NCBI GenBank assembly: GCA_015075445.1
Contig: JABTUJ010000021.1
Span: 1 to 64,000, forward strand
DNA from: Verrucomicrobiales bacterium
Lineage (GTDB): Bacteria; Verrucomicrobiota; Verrucomicrobiia; Limisphaerales; J093
Length of the DNA stretch: 64,000 nt
Reading direction: 5' to 3'
In this document: piece after piece, positions 7,953-16,199 of the stretch
Position numbering within the stretch: position 1 is the stretch's first letter
Layout: each line of letters starts with the position of its first letter
Translations under genes and position numbers: made by a program
Notes under the pieces: model-generated
Told to the model about the DNA's origin: nothing
Seen by the model: the letters and a program-made list of their open reading frames with translations, nothing else
Database searches by the model: none

Positions 7953-8999
7953 ATGCCAGACCCGGTGGTTGATGCGGAGTCGCCCGGCAGCGAGCAGGCG
8001 CTGGACGAATTGCTGAGCCGGCCCACACCCGCGCTGATCGAGTTCATCCGGTCGGTGTCGAGTCCCCTGCTGATCCTGGGGGCGGGAGGGAAGATGGGAC
8101 CGAGCCTGGCGTGGCTGGCGCACCGGGCGGCGGAGGCGGCGGGGCATCGGCTTGAGGTCATCGCCACGAGCCGGTTCGCGCAATCGGAGAAGCGGGCCTG
8201 GTTCGAGGAACGGGGGATCGGGACAGCGGTTTGCGAGGTGTTCGACGCCGGCTCGCTGGCGCGGTTGCCGGACGCGGCGGACATCCTCTGCCTGGTGGGG
8301 CTCAAGTTCGGCACGGCGGCGAACCCGGCCGTGACGTGGGCCACGAACACGCTGACGCCGGTGCGGGTGTGCGAGCGGTTCCCCCGGGCGCGGATCGTGG
8401 CGCTGTCGACCGGCAACGTCTATCCGCTGAGCGAGGTGCGCCGGGGCGGCTCGGTCGAGACGGATGCCCTGACGCCGCTGGGGGAGTACGCCAACGCTGC
8501 GGTGGGGCGGGAACGGATGTTTGAGTTTTGTGCGGCGCGGTTGGGCACGCGCGTAGCGTTGCTGCGGCTGTTCTACGCGGTCGAGCTGCGCTACGGGGTG
8601 TTGGTGGATGTGGCGCGCCGGGTGCATTCAGGGGAACCGATCGACCTGGCCAACGGCGCGTTCAACTGCATCTGGCAGGGCGATGCGAACGAGCGGATCC
8701 TGCGGGCGCTGGGGCTGGCGACGTCGCCCCCCTCGGTGTGGAACCTGTGCCGGCCGGAAGTCCTGTCGGTGCGCACGGTCGCGACGCAGTTCGGCGAGCG
8801 GTTTGGGCGGGCGCCACGTTTTCGGGGGGCGGAGTCGGCGACAGCGTTGTTGGGCAACGCGGCGAAGCTGGGCGCGGTGCTGGGCGAGCCGCCGGTGTCG
8901 GTGGCGCGGATGATGGACTGGATCGCGGACTGGATCCGGCGGGGCGGGCGGGACCTGGGGCGCCCCACGCACTTCGAGGAACGCAATGGGGTGTATTGA
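7953..8999 (+). CDS. NAD(P)-dependent epimerase/dehydratase family protein
   Basis: A 348-residue extended short-chain dehydrogenase. The Rossmann motif is LLILGAGGKMGPSLAWLA near residues 45-62. An ALSTGNVYPL strand supplies the catalytic Ser/Thr region, but the usual YxxxK tetrad is not evident (EYANAAVGRERM has Tyr but lacks the Lys at its usual place). It may therefore be a divergent oxidoreductase. The ATG at 7953 follows a REP-like element. The gene overlaps by 14 bases a DapA-like aldolase, which points to a shared pathway, perhaps breakdown of a sugar acid. Substrate unknown. Confidence 0.82.
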   Translation: MPDPVVDAESPGSEQALDELLSRPTPALIEFIRSVSSPLLILGAGGKMGPSLAWLAHRAAEAAGHRLEVIATSRFAQSEKRAWFEERGIGTAVCEVFDAGSLARLPDAADILCLVGLKFGTAANPAVTWATNTLTPVRVCERFPRARIVALSTGNVYPLSEVRRGGSVETDALTPLGEYANAAVGRERMFEFCAARLGTRVALLRLFYAVELRYGVLVDVARRVHSGEPIDLANGAFNCIWQGDANERILRALGLATSPPSVWNLCRPEVLSVRTVATQFGERFGRAPRFRGAESATALLGNAAKLGAVLGEPPVSVARMMDWIADWIRRGGRDLGRPTHFEERNGVY

Positions 9000-10044
9000 A
9001 GAGACGCGGGGGCGGTTGGGCGAGGGGCTGTGTCTGCCGGCCTGCCCGCTGGCACTTGATGCGGGGCGGCGGTTTGATGCGCGCCGGCAGCGGGCCCTGT
9101 TCCGCTACTACCTGGATGCCGGAGCGGGGGGGCTGGCGATTGGCGTGCACACGACGCAGTTCGCGATCCGCGATCCGCGGCACGGGCTGCTTCGGCCGGT
9201 GCTGGAGGTGGGTCGGGACGTGTTGAGCGAGCGCCGTCAGCGGGGGCGGGCACCCGTGGGTATTGGCGGCATCTGCGGCGACACGGAACAGGCGGTGGCG
9301 GAGGCGGAGGGGTTGCGGGAGCTGGGGTACGACGCCGGGTTGTTGAGTCTGGGGGCCCTGCGCGAGGCCGGCGAGGACCGGTTGATCGAACATTGCGGGG
9401 CGGTGGCGGAGGTGATTCCGCTGTTTGGCTTTTACCTGCAAACGGCGGTGGGGGGGCGCCGGTTGTCGCTCGGCTTCTGGCGTCGGTTCGCCACGCTGCC
9501 GAACGTGGTGGCCATCAAGATTGCGCCGTTCAACCGGTACCAGACGCTGGACGTCATCCGGGCGGTGGCGGAGACGGGGCGGGACGATGTGGCGCTGTAC
9601 ACGGGCAACGACGACTCGATTCTGCTGGACCTGCTGACGCCGTACCGTCTGCGGGTGGGCGGAGGCGAGGTCGAACGATGGATGGTGGGGGGATTGCTGG
9701 GGCATTGGGCGGTGTGGACCCGGGTGGCGGTAGCGGATCATGCGGAATGCCGCCGCTTGGCGCGGTCGGGCGCTCCGATCCCGGCCGAATGGCTACGGCG
9801 CAGTGTCGAGGTGACCGACGCGAACGCGGCGTTTTTCGACGCGGCGAATGGCTATGCGGGGTGCATTGCGGGGCTGCATGAAGTGCTGCGCCGGCAGGGG
9901 TTGTTGGCGGGGACCTGGTGTCTGGATCCGGCCGAGACGCTCAGTCCGGGGCAGGCCGAAGAGATCGATCGTGTCCAGCGCGCGTATCCGCATCTGAACG
10001 ACGACGGTTTCGTGGCGGCGCACCTGGATGAGTGGATGGGGTGA
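8986..10044 (+). CDS. Dihydrodipicolinate synthase / N-acetylneuraminate lyase family aldolase
   Basis: A 352-residue class I aldolase of the DapA superfamily. The Schiff-base lysine is likely K178 in VVAIKIAPFNRY, and the partner tyrosine is around Y150 in FGFYLQ. It is longer and more divergent than the true DapA encoded 1 kb downstream (11050-11943), and it lacks the GTTGES motif, having GVHTTQFA instead. It is thus unlikely to be the lysine-pathway enzyme. Tight overlap with the upstream epimerase-like gene suggests a retro-aldol step in catabolism of a keto-deoxy sugar acid or related compound. Confidence 0.85.
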   Translation: MGCIEETRGRLGEGLCLPACPLALDAGRRFDARRQRALFRYYLDAGAGGLAIGVHTTQFAIRDPRHGLLRPVLEVGRDVLSERRQRGRAPVGIGGICGDTEQAVAEAEGLRELGYDAGLLSLGALREAGEDRLIEHCGAVAEVIPLFGFYLQTAVGGRRLSLGFWRRFATLPNVVAIKIAPFNRYQTLDVIRAVAETGRDDVALYTGNDDSILLDLLTPYRLRVGGGEVERWMVGGLLGHWAVWTRVAVADHAECRRLARSGAPIPAEWLRRSVEVTDANAAFFDAANGYAGCIAGLHEVLRRQGLLAGTWCLDPAETLSPGQAEEIDRVQRAYPHLNDDGFVAAHLDEWMG

Positions 10045-10054
10045 GGCGTGGGAG

Positions 10055-10165
10055 GTGATCCGTGATCTGTGATCCGTGAGGCGTGAGGCGTGATCCATGA
10101 TGCGTGAGGCGTGATCCGTGAGGCGTGATCCGTGATCCATGATGCGTGAGGCGTGAGGCGTGAGG
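10055..10165. repeat. Tandem heptamer repeat (GTGATCC / GTGAGGC / ATGATGC)
   Basis: About 16 perfect 7-base units in tandem. GTGAGGC and GTGATCC are mixed, with two ATGATGC units and one GTGATCT unit. It sits directly between the aldolase stop and dapF. Reading frames through it would extend dapF artificially, which argues for the later dapF start at 10201. Confidence 0.92.
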
Positions 10166-10200
10166 GGCCGGCCATTTTCCGCTTTGCCGTTGCCGCGGCG

Positions 10201-11028
10201 ATGTTAAGTTCGCCGCCCGTGACTTTGCCGTTCACCAAGATGAACGGTGCGGGCAACGACTTCATCCTCGTTGACGACCGCGCCAACCGCCTCGCCCTGA
10301 CCCCGGCCGAGGTGGCGCGTCTTTGCCATCGCCAGCGCGGCATTGGGGCCGACGGCTTCCTGCGGCTGATCCCGTGTTCGGACCGGACAGCGGACTGGGC
10401 CTGGGATTTCTACAACAGTGATGGCAGCCGAGCCGAGATGTGCGGGAACGGGGCCCGGTGTTTCGCCCGGTTCGTCCAGCGCCTGACGGGGGTGCAGGAG
10501 CGCGTGACCTTTGCGACGGTGGCCGGGGTCATCACCGCCACGTTTCGCGGGGAGCTGGTGACAGTGGCGCTGACGGTGCCGCGCGATCTGAGGCTGGACC
10601 AGTGGGTCGAGGCGGGGGGCCACGCGCTGTGTGTCGACTCGCTGAACACGGGGGTACCCCATGCGGTGTTGTTCGTGCCGGACGCGGATCAAGCAGCGGT
10701 ACAGAACCTCGGGGCGGTGCTTCGCCACCACCCGCACTTCGCACCCAAGGGAACCAACGTGAATTTCGTGCAGGTGCTGGCGCCGGGCCGGATCCGGGTG
10801 CGCACGTACGAACGGGGCGTGGAAGGCGAGACGCTGGCGTGTGGGACGGGTGTCACCGCTTCGGCCCTGATCACCGCCCGACGCCACGGGTTTCCCTCCC
10901 CGGTCCAGGTGCAGGTCCAGGGCGGGGACACGCTCGAGGTCAGTTTTGAGACCGCGGGCGACGGATTCCGGAACGTCGGGCTGACGGGCCCGGCTGATTT
11001 TGTGTTCGAGGGCACCATCGAGGTTTAG
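10201..11028 (+). CDS. dapF: Diaminopimelate epimerase
   Basis: Converts LL- to meso-diaminopimelate in the lysine and peptidoglycan pathway, in the cytosol and without cofactor. The 275-residue protein has the N-terminal FTKMNGAGNDF. The two catalytic cysteines are C81 in SRAEMCGNGARC and C214 in GETLACGTGVTAS, and the half-molecule signature GADGFLRL is present. Length equals that of E. coli DapF. The ATG at 10201 is chosen because an earlier start would translate the heptamer repeat; a GTG at 10219 is an alternative. It heads a dapF-dapA-dapB-folK cluster with very short gaps. Confidence 0.96.
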   Translation: MLSSPPVTLPFTKMNGAGNDFILVDDRANRLALTPAEVARLCHRQRGIGADGFLRLIPCSDRTADWAWDFYNSDGSRAEMCGNGARCFARFVQRLTGVQERVTFATVAGVITATFRGELVTVALTVPRDLRLDQWVEAGGHALCVDSLNTGVPHAVLFVPDADQAAVQNLGAVLRHHPHFAPKGTNVNFVQVLAPGRIRVRTYERGVEGETLACGTGVTASALITARRHGFPSPVQVQVQGGDTLEVSFETAGDGFRNVGLTGPADFVFEGTIEV

Positions 11029-11049
11029 GCTGCCCGGCGCCGTTTTCCC

Positions 11050-11943
11050 ATGACCAACAAACCCCAGTTTCCCGGGACCTACACGGCGATCGTCACGCCG
11101 TTTCAGGGTGGTGAAGTGGACGCTGACGCCCTGCAGCGGCTGATCCGGATGCAGATCCGCGCGGGCGTGGACGGCATTGTGCCCGTGGGCACGACCGGCG
11201 AATCGCCCACCTTGAGCTACGAAGAACACATCGAGGTCATCCGGCTCTCGGTGCAGTTTGCCGGGGGCAAGATCAAGGTGATCGCCGGCACGGGCGGCAA
11301 CTCGACCAGCGAGGCCATCTACCTGACGAAGGCCGCCGAGGAAGCCGGCGCCAACGCGTCGCTACAGGTGGCGCCGTACTACAACAAGCCAACGCCGGAA
11401 GGGCTGTTTCAACACTTTCACGCCGTGGCCCGCGCCACGCGCCTCCCCATCCTCCTTTACAGCATCCCGGGCCGGTGCGGGATCGAGATCGGCGTGGACA
11501 CCGTCCATCGCCTGGCGCACGACAGCGTCAACATCGTGGGGATCAAGGAAGCCAGCGGGAATGCGGACCGCATCAACCAGCTCCGCGCCGCGCTGGGGCC
11601 TGGCTTCACGCTGCTGAGTGGCGACGACGCCTTGACGCTGCCGTTCATGGCGGCCGGGGCGCACGGGGTCATCAGCGTGGCCTCGAATGTCATCCCGCGC
11701 GAGGTGAGTTCGATGGTGCGCAGTTTCCTGCGTCACAAACCCGACCAGGCCCTCAAGCTCCACACGAAGTTCTATCCGCTGTTCAAGGACCTGTTCATCG
11801 AGACCAACCCGGCACCGGTCAAAGCGGCGCTGGCGATGGTGGGGCTGATCGAGGAAGACCTGCGACTGCCACTCGTCCCGATCAGCCAAGCCAGCAAGCA
11901 GAAACTCGAGGCCACCCTCAAGGCCTGTGGGGTGCTGTCGTGA
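11050..11943 (+). CDS. dapA: 4-hydroxy-tetrahydrodipicolinate synthase
   Basis: Condenses pyruvate and aspartate semialdehyde, the first committed step toward diaminopimelate and lysine. The 297-residue TIM-barrel enzyme has GTTGES at the carboxyl-binding loop, YYNKPTPEG with the catalytic tyrosine, the arginine-containing LYSIPGRCGIEI, and the Schiff-base K166 in GIKEASGNADR. Its last bases overlap the GTG start of dapB (GTGA), so translation is coupled. Gene order dapF-dapA-dapB groups three lysine/peptidoglycan steps. Confidence 0.97.
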   Translation: MTNKPQFPGTYTAIVTPFQGGEVDADALQRLIRMQIRAGVDGIVPVGTTGESPTLSYEEHIEVIRLSVQFAGGKIKVIAGTGGNSTSEAIYLTKAAEEAGANASLQVAPYYNKPTPEGLFQHFHAVARATRLPILLYSIPGRCGIEIGVDTVHRLAHDSVNIVGIKEASGNADRINQLRAALGPGFTLLSGDDALTLPFMAAGAHGVISVASNVIPREVSSMVRSFLRHKPDQALKLHTKFYPLFKDLFIETNPAPVKAALAMVGLIEEDLRLPLVPISQASKQKLEATLKACGVLS

Positions 11944-12674
11944 TCACGCTGGCCATCATCGGTTCGAAAGGGCGGATGGGCCAGATGCTCCTGGCCTGTG
12001 CGGCGCGTGAAGCCGACCTCCAAGTGGTGGGCCAGGTGGACCAGGGAGACGACCTCGAATCGGCCGTCGCTGCCGCGCAGGTGGTCATTGACTTCAGCCT
12101 GGCCGAGGCGACGCGCCCGGTGGCCGCATGCTGTGCTGCCCACCGCAAGCCGCTGGTGATCGGCACGACCGGCCACGCCGCCGGCGAGAAGGCCGAGATC
12201 GCAAAGTTCCAGGCGCTGATCCCGATGGTCTGGAGCGCGAACTACTCGACGGGCGTCAACGCGCTGTTCTGGCTCACGCGCAAGGCCGCGGAGATCCTGG
12301 GACCCGGCTTCGATCTCGAAGTCGTCGAGATGCATCACCGGCACAAAAAGGACGCGCCCAGCGGCACGGCCACCACCCTGGCCGAGATCCTGGCGGCGGT
12401 TCGGCATCAGCAACTGGCTGAGGTGGCGCGCCACGGCCGCGTCGGGTTGGTGGGCGAACGCACCGCGACGGAGATTGGTCTGCACGCCCTGCGCGGTGGC
12501 GACGTGGTGGGCGATCACACGGTGATGTTCGCGACCGCCGGGGAACGCGTCGAGTTGACGCACCGGGCCACGAGCCGCGCGACCCTGGCCAATGGCGCGC
12601 TTCGCGCGGCCCGCTGGGTGTTTGGCCAGCCGCCCGGGCTCTACTCGATGCAGGACGTGCTGGGGCTGAAGTGA
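11940..12674 (+). CDS. dapB: 4-hydroxy-tetrahydrodipicolinate reductase
   Basis: NAD(P)H-dependent reductase acting directly after DapA. The 244-residue product has the cofactor motif IIGSKGRMGQM near residues 7-15. The family signature EMHHRHKKDAPSGTA includes the catalytic histidine and lysine, and VVGDHTVMFA is present near the C-terminus. The start is GTG at 11940, four bases inside dapA. Longer readings extend through dapA out of frame and are not real. folK follows one base after the stop. Confidence 0.96.
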   Translation: MITLAIIGSKGRMGQMLLACAAREADLQVVGQVDQGDDLESAVAAAQVVIDFSLAEATRPVAACCAAHRKPLVIGTTGHAAGEKAEIAKFQALIPMVWSANYSTGVNALFWLTRKAAEILGPGFDLEVVEMHHRHKKDAPSGTATTLAEILAAVRHQQLAEVARHGRVGLVGERTATEIGLHALRGGDVVGDHTVMFATAGERVELTHRATSRATLANGALRAARWVFGQPPGLYSMQDVLGLK

Positions 12675-12675
12675 A

Positions 12676-13113
12676 GTGAACCCCAGCCCGGAAGTCCCGG
12701 CCCCCTCGCGGCGTGCGTTCGTGGCGCTGGGATCGAATCAAGGCGACTCGGTGGCCCTCCTGCGCCAGGCGGGTACCTGGCTGGAAGGTTTGAGCCGCTC
12801 GCCGCTGCGTCGCTCCTCCCTGTGGCGCAGTTCCCCGGTCGATTGCCCGCCGGGTTCGCCTGCCTTCCTGAATGCTGTGGTCGCGCTCGAACCCTTGCCC
12901 GGAGTGACACCGGAGTCGCTCCTGCTCGAGCTGCAGGCGATCGAGCGGGCGTTGGGCCGGCGGCCGAAGCGGGTCCTGAACGAGCCGCGTCCGTTGGATC
13001 TGGATCTGATCGCCTTTGGCGAGGAGACGCGGCAGTCCGAGCAACTCACGTTGCCCCACCCGCGCGCGCACCGGCGGCGGTTTGTGCTCGAGCCCTGCCG
13101 AGATCGCTCCTGA
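12676..13113 (+). CDS. folK: 2-amino-4-hydroxy-6-hydroxymethyldihydropteridine pyrophosphokinase, C-terminus frameshifted
   Basis: HPPK transfers pyrophosphate from ATP to the pterin in folate synthesis. Family motifs are clear: VALGSNQGDS, the acidic metal-binding RVLNEPRPLDLDLIAFG, and LPHPRAHRRRFVLEP. Start is GTG at 12676. After FVLEP the frame runs into CRDRS and a stop at 13113. The expected continuation is present in the other two frames: AEIAPD just after 13095, then LPGHHQSVRQQLETL and onward to a stop at 13208. At least two small indels near 13096-13120 therefore truncate the last 45 or so residues. The catalytic core is intact, so partial activity is possible; sequence error is an alternative. 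Confidence 0.88.
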   Translation: MNPSPEVPAPSRRAFVALGSNQGDSVALLRQAGTWLEGLSRSPLRRSSLWRSSPVDCPPGSPAFLNAVVALEPLPGVTPESLLLELQAIERALGRRPKRVLNEPRPLDLDLIAFGEETRQSEQLTLPHPRAHRRRFVLEPCRDRS

Positions 13114-13234
13114 CGGTCCTGCCTGGACACCATCAGTCCGTGCGGCAGCAGCTCGAGACGCTGTCGACGCCGGAGAGGCTCGAGCGTGTCCTGGCGGCGT
13201 GGGAGTAGCCTGGGGGCTTCTTCCCCTCCCCACA

Positions 13235-13264
13235 ATGGGGTCAGATCCGTACTATTTACGAACA
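13235..13264. repeat. Left inverted terminal copy of RAYT-associated repeat
   Basis: ATGGGGTCAGATCCGTACTA with TTTACGAACAC following. It is an imperfect inverted copy of the sequence at 14413-14441 beyond the transposase remnant. A second partial copy, GATCCGTACTCTTGACGGAT, lies at about 13307. The arrangement brackets the RAYT remnant. Confidence 0.7.
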
Positions 13265-13319
13265 CTGCTCGCCGTCGCCCCCTGACGCCACGGTGGGCAG
13301 CGTGCGATCCGTACTCTTG

Positions 13320-14386
13320 ACGGATGAGCGAACGCGCTGCCACAGCCACCATCACGGTTTCTCCTGGCGCCCCTGAGCCTCCGCCTCATCTCTTCCACAA
13401 ACCGGATCCTCGCCGCGTCCAGGGGCATTCTGTTGGGAACTGCCGCATCGCCCCAAAGGCGGCGCCATGCCGTCAGCCCGCCCACTGCCCTCACCACCTC
13501 CGCCAACCGATTGCCATGCCGCACTGCCACGTAGATTGTCCCGTCGCGTCCCCAATCGCCCCAATCCGCCATCTCGGGCCAACGCTGCCCACGCAACCGT
13601 TCCGCTATCGCCAATCTCCGCCCACGCGATCCGATCCGTCGCAAGATCTGGCGCGGCCGTCTGTGCCCCGGATTCACGCTTCCTGACGCCAATCCTTCAG
13701 CAACGCCTGCGCGTACCCTTGCCAAGAATTGCCGCCGGACAGCCCTGACCACGGTTGTCCAGCCGCCCTCGCGCACGGGGGCCTCGCTGGTGTACTGCGC
13801 AGCCCGGGCGCTGTTGTTCCTGGCTGCGCCCGCCAGCTCAACCTGATCACCCGGTTTCCAGCCACCAGGCGCCGGCTCTGGCCCCACCGTACACTCGCCA
13901 CGAACCCAGGTACCTGATCAGCCCGCAATCGCTGCTGGACCAACGCTGCCCGGTCAACGCCTCCGCCTGCTCGGGACTGACGCTGCGTCTACCCAGCCCC
14001 AAGCGGCCCAACGGCACTGGATTCAGATGGACGAAGCGCGCGACCGCCGCCAATCGCCTGGATCTTCGATGATGAGGACCGCCTTGTACCGCCCCTGAAA
14101 GAGGTGCCTGCACCGCCGACAGCCCACCGAAACGACTGGGTGTAACCACGTGCAACCAGTGCATCGCCTCGCCCAAGTTAGCTCCGCGTCCGGACCACCA
14201 GATGATAATGGTTGTCCATCAGCACGAACGCGTACCTTCCAGGCCAGACTGTTCCGGCAGCTCGGCCACCAGTCCCAGAAATCGCCGCCGATCCGTGTCC
14301 GTCCGGTAGATCGCTTCGCGCCGGTTGCCCCGGCTGGTCACATGATACCACCCGCCTGCCACCTGGATTCTCAACGGTCTGGCCAT
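13320..14386 (-). pseudogene. Decayed REP-associated tyrosine transposase (RAYT, Y1_Tnp)
   Basis: From ATG at 14386 the frame reads MARPLRIQVAGGWYHVTSRG and ends in a shifted frame after ELPEQ. The next frame gives RYAFVLMDNHYHLVVRTRS, containing the HUH catalytic His-Tyr-His pair. Further frames give EAMHWLHV and FVHLNPVPLGRLGLGRR, and the C-terminal WGDWGRDGTIYVAVRHGNRL helix region. Together they cover a full-length RAYT broken by at least three indels or stops, so it cannot make a working protein. These enzymes act on REP palindromes. Inverted ATGGGGTCAGATCC elements bracket it, and a related palindrome occurs at 7879. Its insertion interrupts the neighbouring WD40-protein remnant. Confidence 0.88.
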
Positions 14387-14412
14387 GGCGCGAGCCTGTG
14401 CGCCAACACCGC

Positions 14413-14441
14413 ATTCGTCAACAATACGGATCTGACCCCAT
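14413..14441. repeat. Right inverted terminal copy of RAYT-associated repeat
   Basis: AACAATACGGATCTGACCCC followed by ATT. It is the inverted counterpart of the 13235-13264 element (shared core GGGGTCAGATCCGTA). It marks the point where the WD40 coding sequence breaks off, so it is probably the insertion boundary. Confidence 0.7.
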
Positions 14442-14898
14442 TGCCTGCGCTGCCTGTCAGGACGGTCTGCCCGTCGGGCGAGAGGAGCACGGCCACCGCC
14501 GCGCCAGGGAGCTGCCAGACCTTCTGCCAGTTGGCGGTGTCCCACACGATCGCGCTCTCCGCATTGGCGATCGCCAGCAAGCGCCCGTCGCTGCTGCACG
14601 AAAGGCTCCGGGCGGAGGTGGGGAGATTGGTGATGAGCACGAACAACTCGATCCGCTCCCGGGTGCCGAACCGGTGGGTGCCCATGCTCAGCTTGAGGAG
14701 CTTGTAGCGGCCAACGTGCGTGGCCGCCTGATCGGCAACCGAGCCCTCCGCCAACCCGAGTGTCCCGGGGAGCGCGGAGGGCTCCGTCCCGGCTGCGGGC
14801 GGCACGTCCGCGAGATGCATGAGGCAAACCGGGCACAGTCCGCCCGGCGCATCCGCGGGCAGCGGCCGGCCACAATCGGGACAGGTCCGGTTGATCAT
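14442..14898 (-). pseudogene. Remnant of zinc-ribbon/WD40 serine-threonine kinase gene
   Basis: The frame starts with ATG at 14898, overlapping the methyltransferase stop as ATGA. It gives a double zinc-ribbon N-terminus CPDCGRPLPADAPGGLCPVC, typical of large bacterial Ser/Thr kinases that follow ECF sigma genes. About 50 residues on, near VGRYKLLKL (normally the start of the kinase domain), it jumps directly to WD40-like blades (SARSLSCSSDGRLLAIANAE; VAVLLSPDGQTVLTGSA). The kinase domain and most blades are missing, and the C-terminal part is cut by the RAYT element. I read it as an internally deleted, truncated remnant. Confidence 0.75.
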
Positions 14899-15536
14899 CG
14901 GGGTTTCGTACCGCCGAGCAGGGCGAGTTCGAGCCACTTCCAGTGACAGTCCACGTCCTCGAAGCCAATCTCACGCAGCCATTGGAGTTGGAGGTCAACC
15001 GGGGCGCACTGGTTGGACGGATCCTCGTCGGCGGCCGTGATTCCCAACGCCCGCAGGAATCGCTCGTGCAATTCCGGACTGGCCGGGCTCACGTGCTCCA
15101 GATTGCAGAACACGCCGCCGGGCGTCAGCGCCGCGTGGATTTCCGCGTAGAGCGCGCGCTTCCGGGCGTCGGGCACGTGGTGAATCGCAAAGCTCGAAAC
15201 GACGGCGTCGAAGCCGCCTAGGTCCGGCAGCGGAGCCTCAAGGTTGTGGTTGATGAGGCGGACGTCCCGGTCGCCGTGAAAGCGCTTGCGCGCGGATTCG
15301 AGCATGGTGGGGGAGAAGTCCAGGGCCACCCCTTCGGCCTCCGGCCGGTCGATGCGCAGCAGTGCCAGCAACCGGCCGTCTCCGGTGCCGAGGTCCAGGA
15401 CGCGCCGAACCGTCCGGGGGACGATCTCGAGCAGCACACCCTCGCCCTCGGTCCGGTGCGGAATGCGATCCGCGCGCGCGAGGTACTTTAGGGCGTGCTC
15501 GGCGGTGGCGTACTCGTTCAGGGTGGCGGCACTCAT
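14895..15536 (-). CDS. Class I SAM-dependent methyltransferase
   Basis: A 213-residue small-molecule-type methyltransferase. Motif I VLDLGTGDGRLLALL lies near residues 42-56, the acidic strand EGVALDFS follows, and then FDAVVSSFAIHHVPD and ALTPGGVFCNLEHV (motifs II-III). The layout resembles trans-aconitate or ubiquinone-type methylases; the substrate is unknown. The ATG at 15536 is used; upstream reading enters the sigma-factor remnant. The gene looks intact although it lies between pieces of a decayed sigma/kinase unit, so it probably entered later or was spared by selection. Confidence 0.87.
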   Translation of the reverse strand: MSAATLNEYATAEHALKYLARADRIPHRTEGEGVLLEIVPRTVRRVLDLGTGDGRLLALLRIDRPEAEGVALDFSPTMLESARKRFHGDRDVRLINHNLEAPLPDLGGFDAVVSSFAIHHVPDARKRALYAEIHAALTPGGVFCNLEHVSPASPELHERFLRALGITAADEDPSNQCAPVDLQLQWLREIGFEDVDCHWKWLELALLGGTKPR

Positions 15537-15537
15537 T

Positions 15538-15915
15538 CTACTCCATTCGATTCCAAAGCAGGATCTCGGCGTAAGGCCGTCCGGCCCGGTCGCCCTGGAG
15601 ATGCGGTCGCAGTTGCTCGAAGAGCCGCTCCTTGCCCGCGGCGCGCAGTTCGCCCTCCAGGCTTCGCATCGTGAGAGCCAGCACCGCAATCGCCCAGTTC
15701 CGCTCGAAGTCCGCCTCGTGGGGACTCCGCCCCCGCCGACGGACTTAAGCGTATAGGGGATACCAGTAATCCCGGTACAGCCGGGCGAAGGCGTCCACGC
15801 TTCCCGGTGTCTCCGGGCGCGCCGCTTCCAGCACCACGGACCAGTGCGTGGTCGCGAACCGCGCCGAGCCCCTCGGCGATTCCGTCGTTCCGCCCTCAGA
15901 CGAACCTTCCGTCAT
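15538..15915 (-). pseudogene. Internally deleted ECF-type RNA polymerase sigma factor
   Basis: From ATG at 15915 the frame reads MTEGSSEGGTTESPRG and FATTHWSVVLEAARP, reaching YRDYWYPLYA, the usual start of verrucomicrobial ECF sigmas. A TAA stands where Tyr is expected. Without a frame change it continues VRRRGRSPHEAD, then jumps to FERNWAIAVLALTMRSLEGE and KERLFEQLRPHLQGD (region before sigma-4), and ends at YAEILLWNRME before the HTH. So there are three lesions in one frame: a nonsense codon, an in-frame deletion of regions 2-3, and loss of region 4. It would have been the regulator paired with the kinase remnant at 14442-14898. Confidence 0.85.
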
Positions 15916-16199
15916 TCTGGGGAGAGGGTAGTCGGACTTGGACCCGTATTCCAGTGCGCGCGGCGCGGCCGCGCTGTCGGATCCGTTCGGCCGGCAACGG
16001 GTGCCGCTGGGACGGTCAGTCAAGCCCGCCCGGCTTGTACGTGAAAACCCGGGAGAAAAAGAGGCCCGAAGCCTTCGGGAGACGTCCCAAAACCCGACAA
16101 CTCAGCTAAGGCCAATGGCTTGGCGTGGTCCGACCCCCGAGTGCCGGTCGTGCTTCCCGCTTGGAGCAAGCCGCGGCGCCCGTTACGCTCGCCCGCCAG

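Noticed and set aside
10153..10200. Longer dapF start
   Set aside because: It would translate the GTGAGGC heptamer tract and give an N-terminal extension unlike any DapF.
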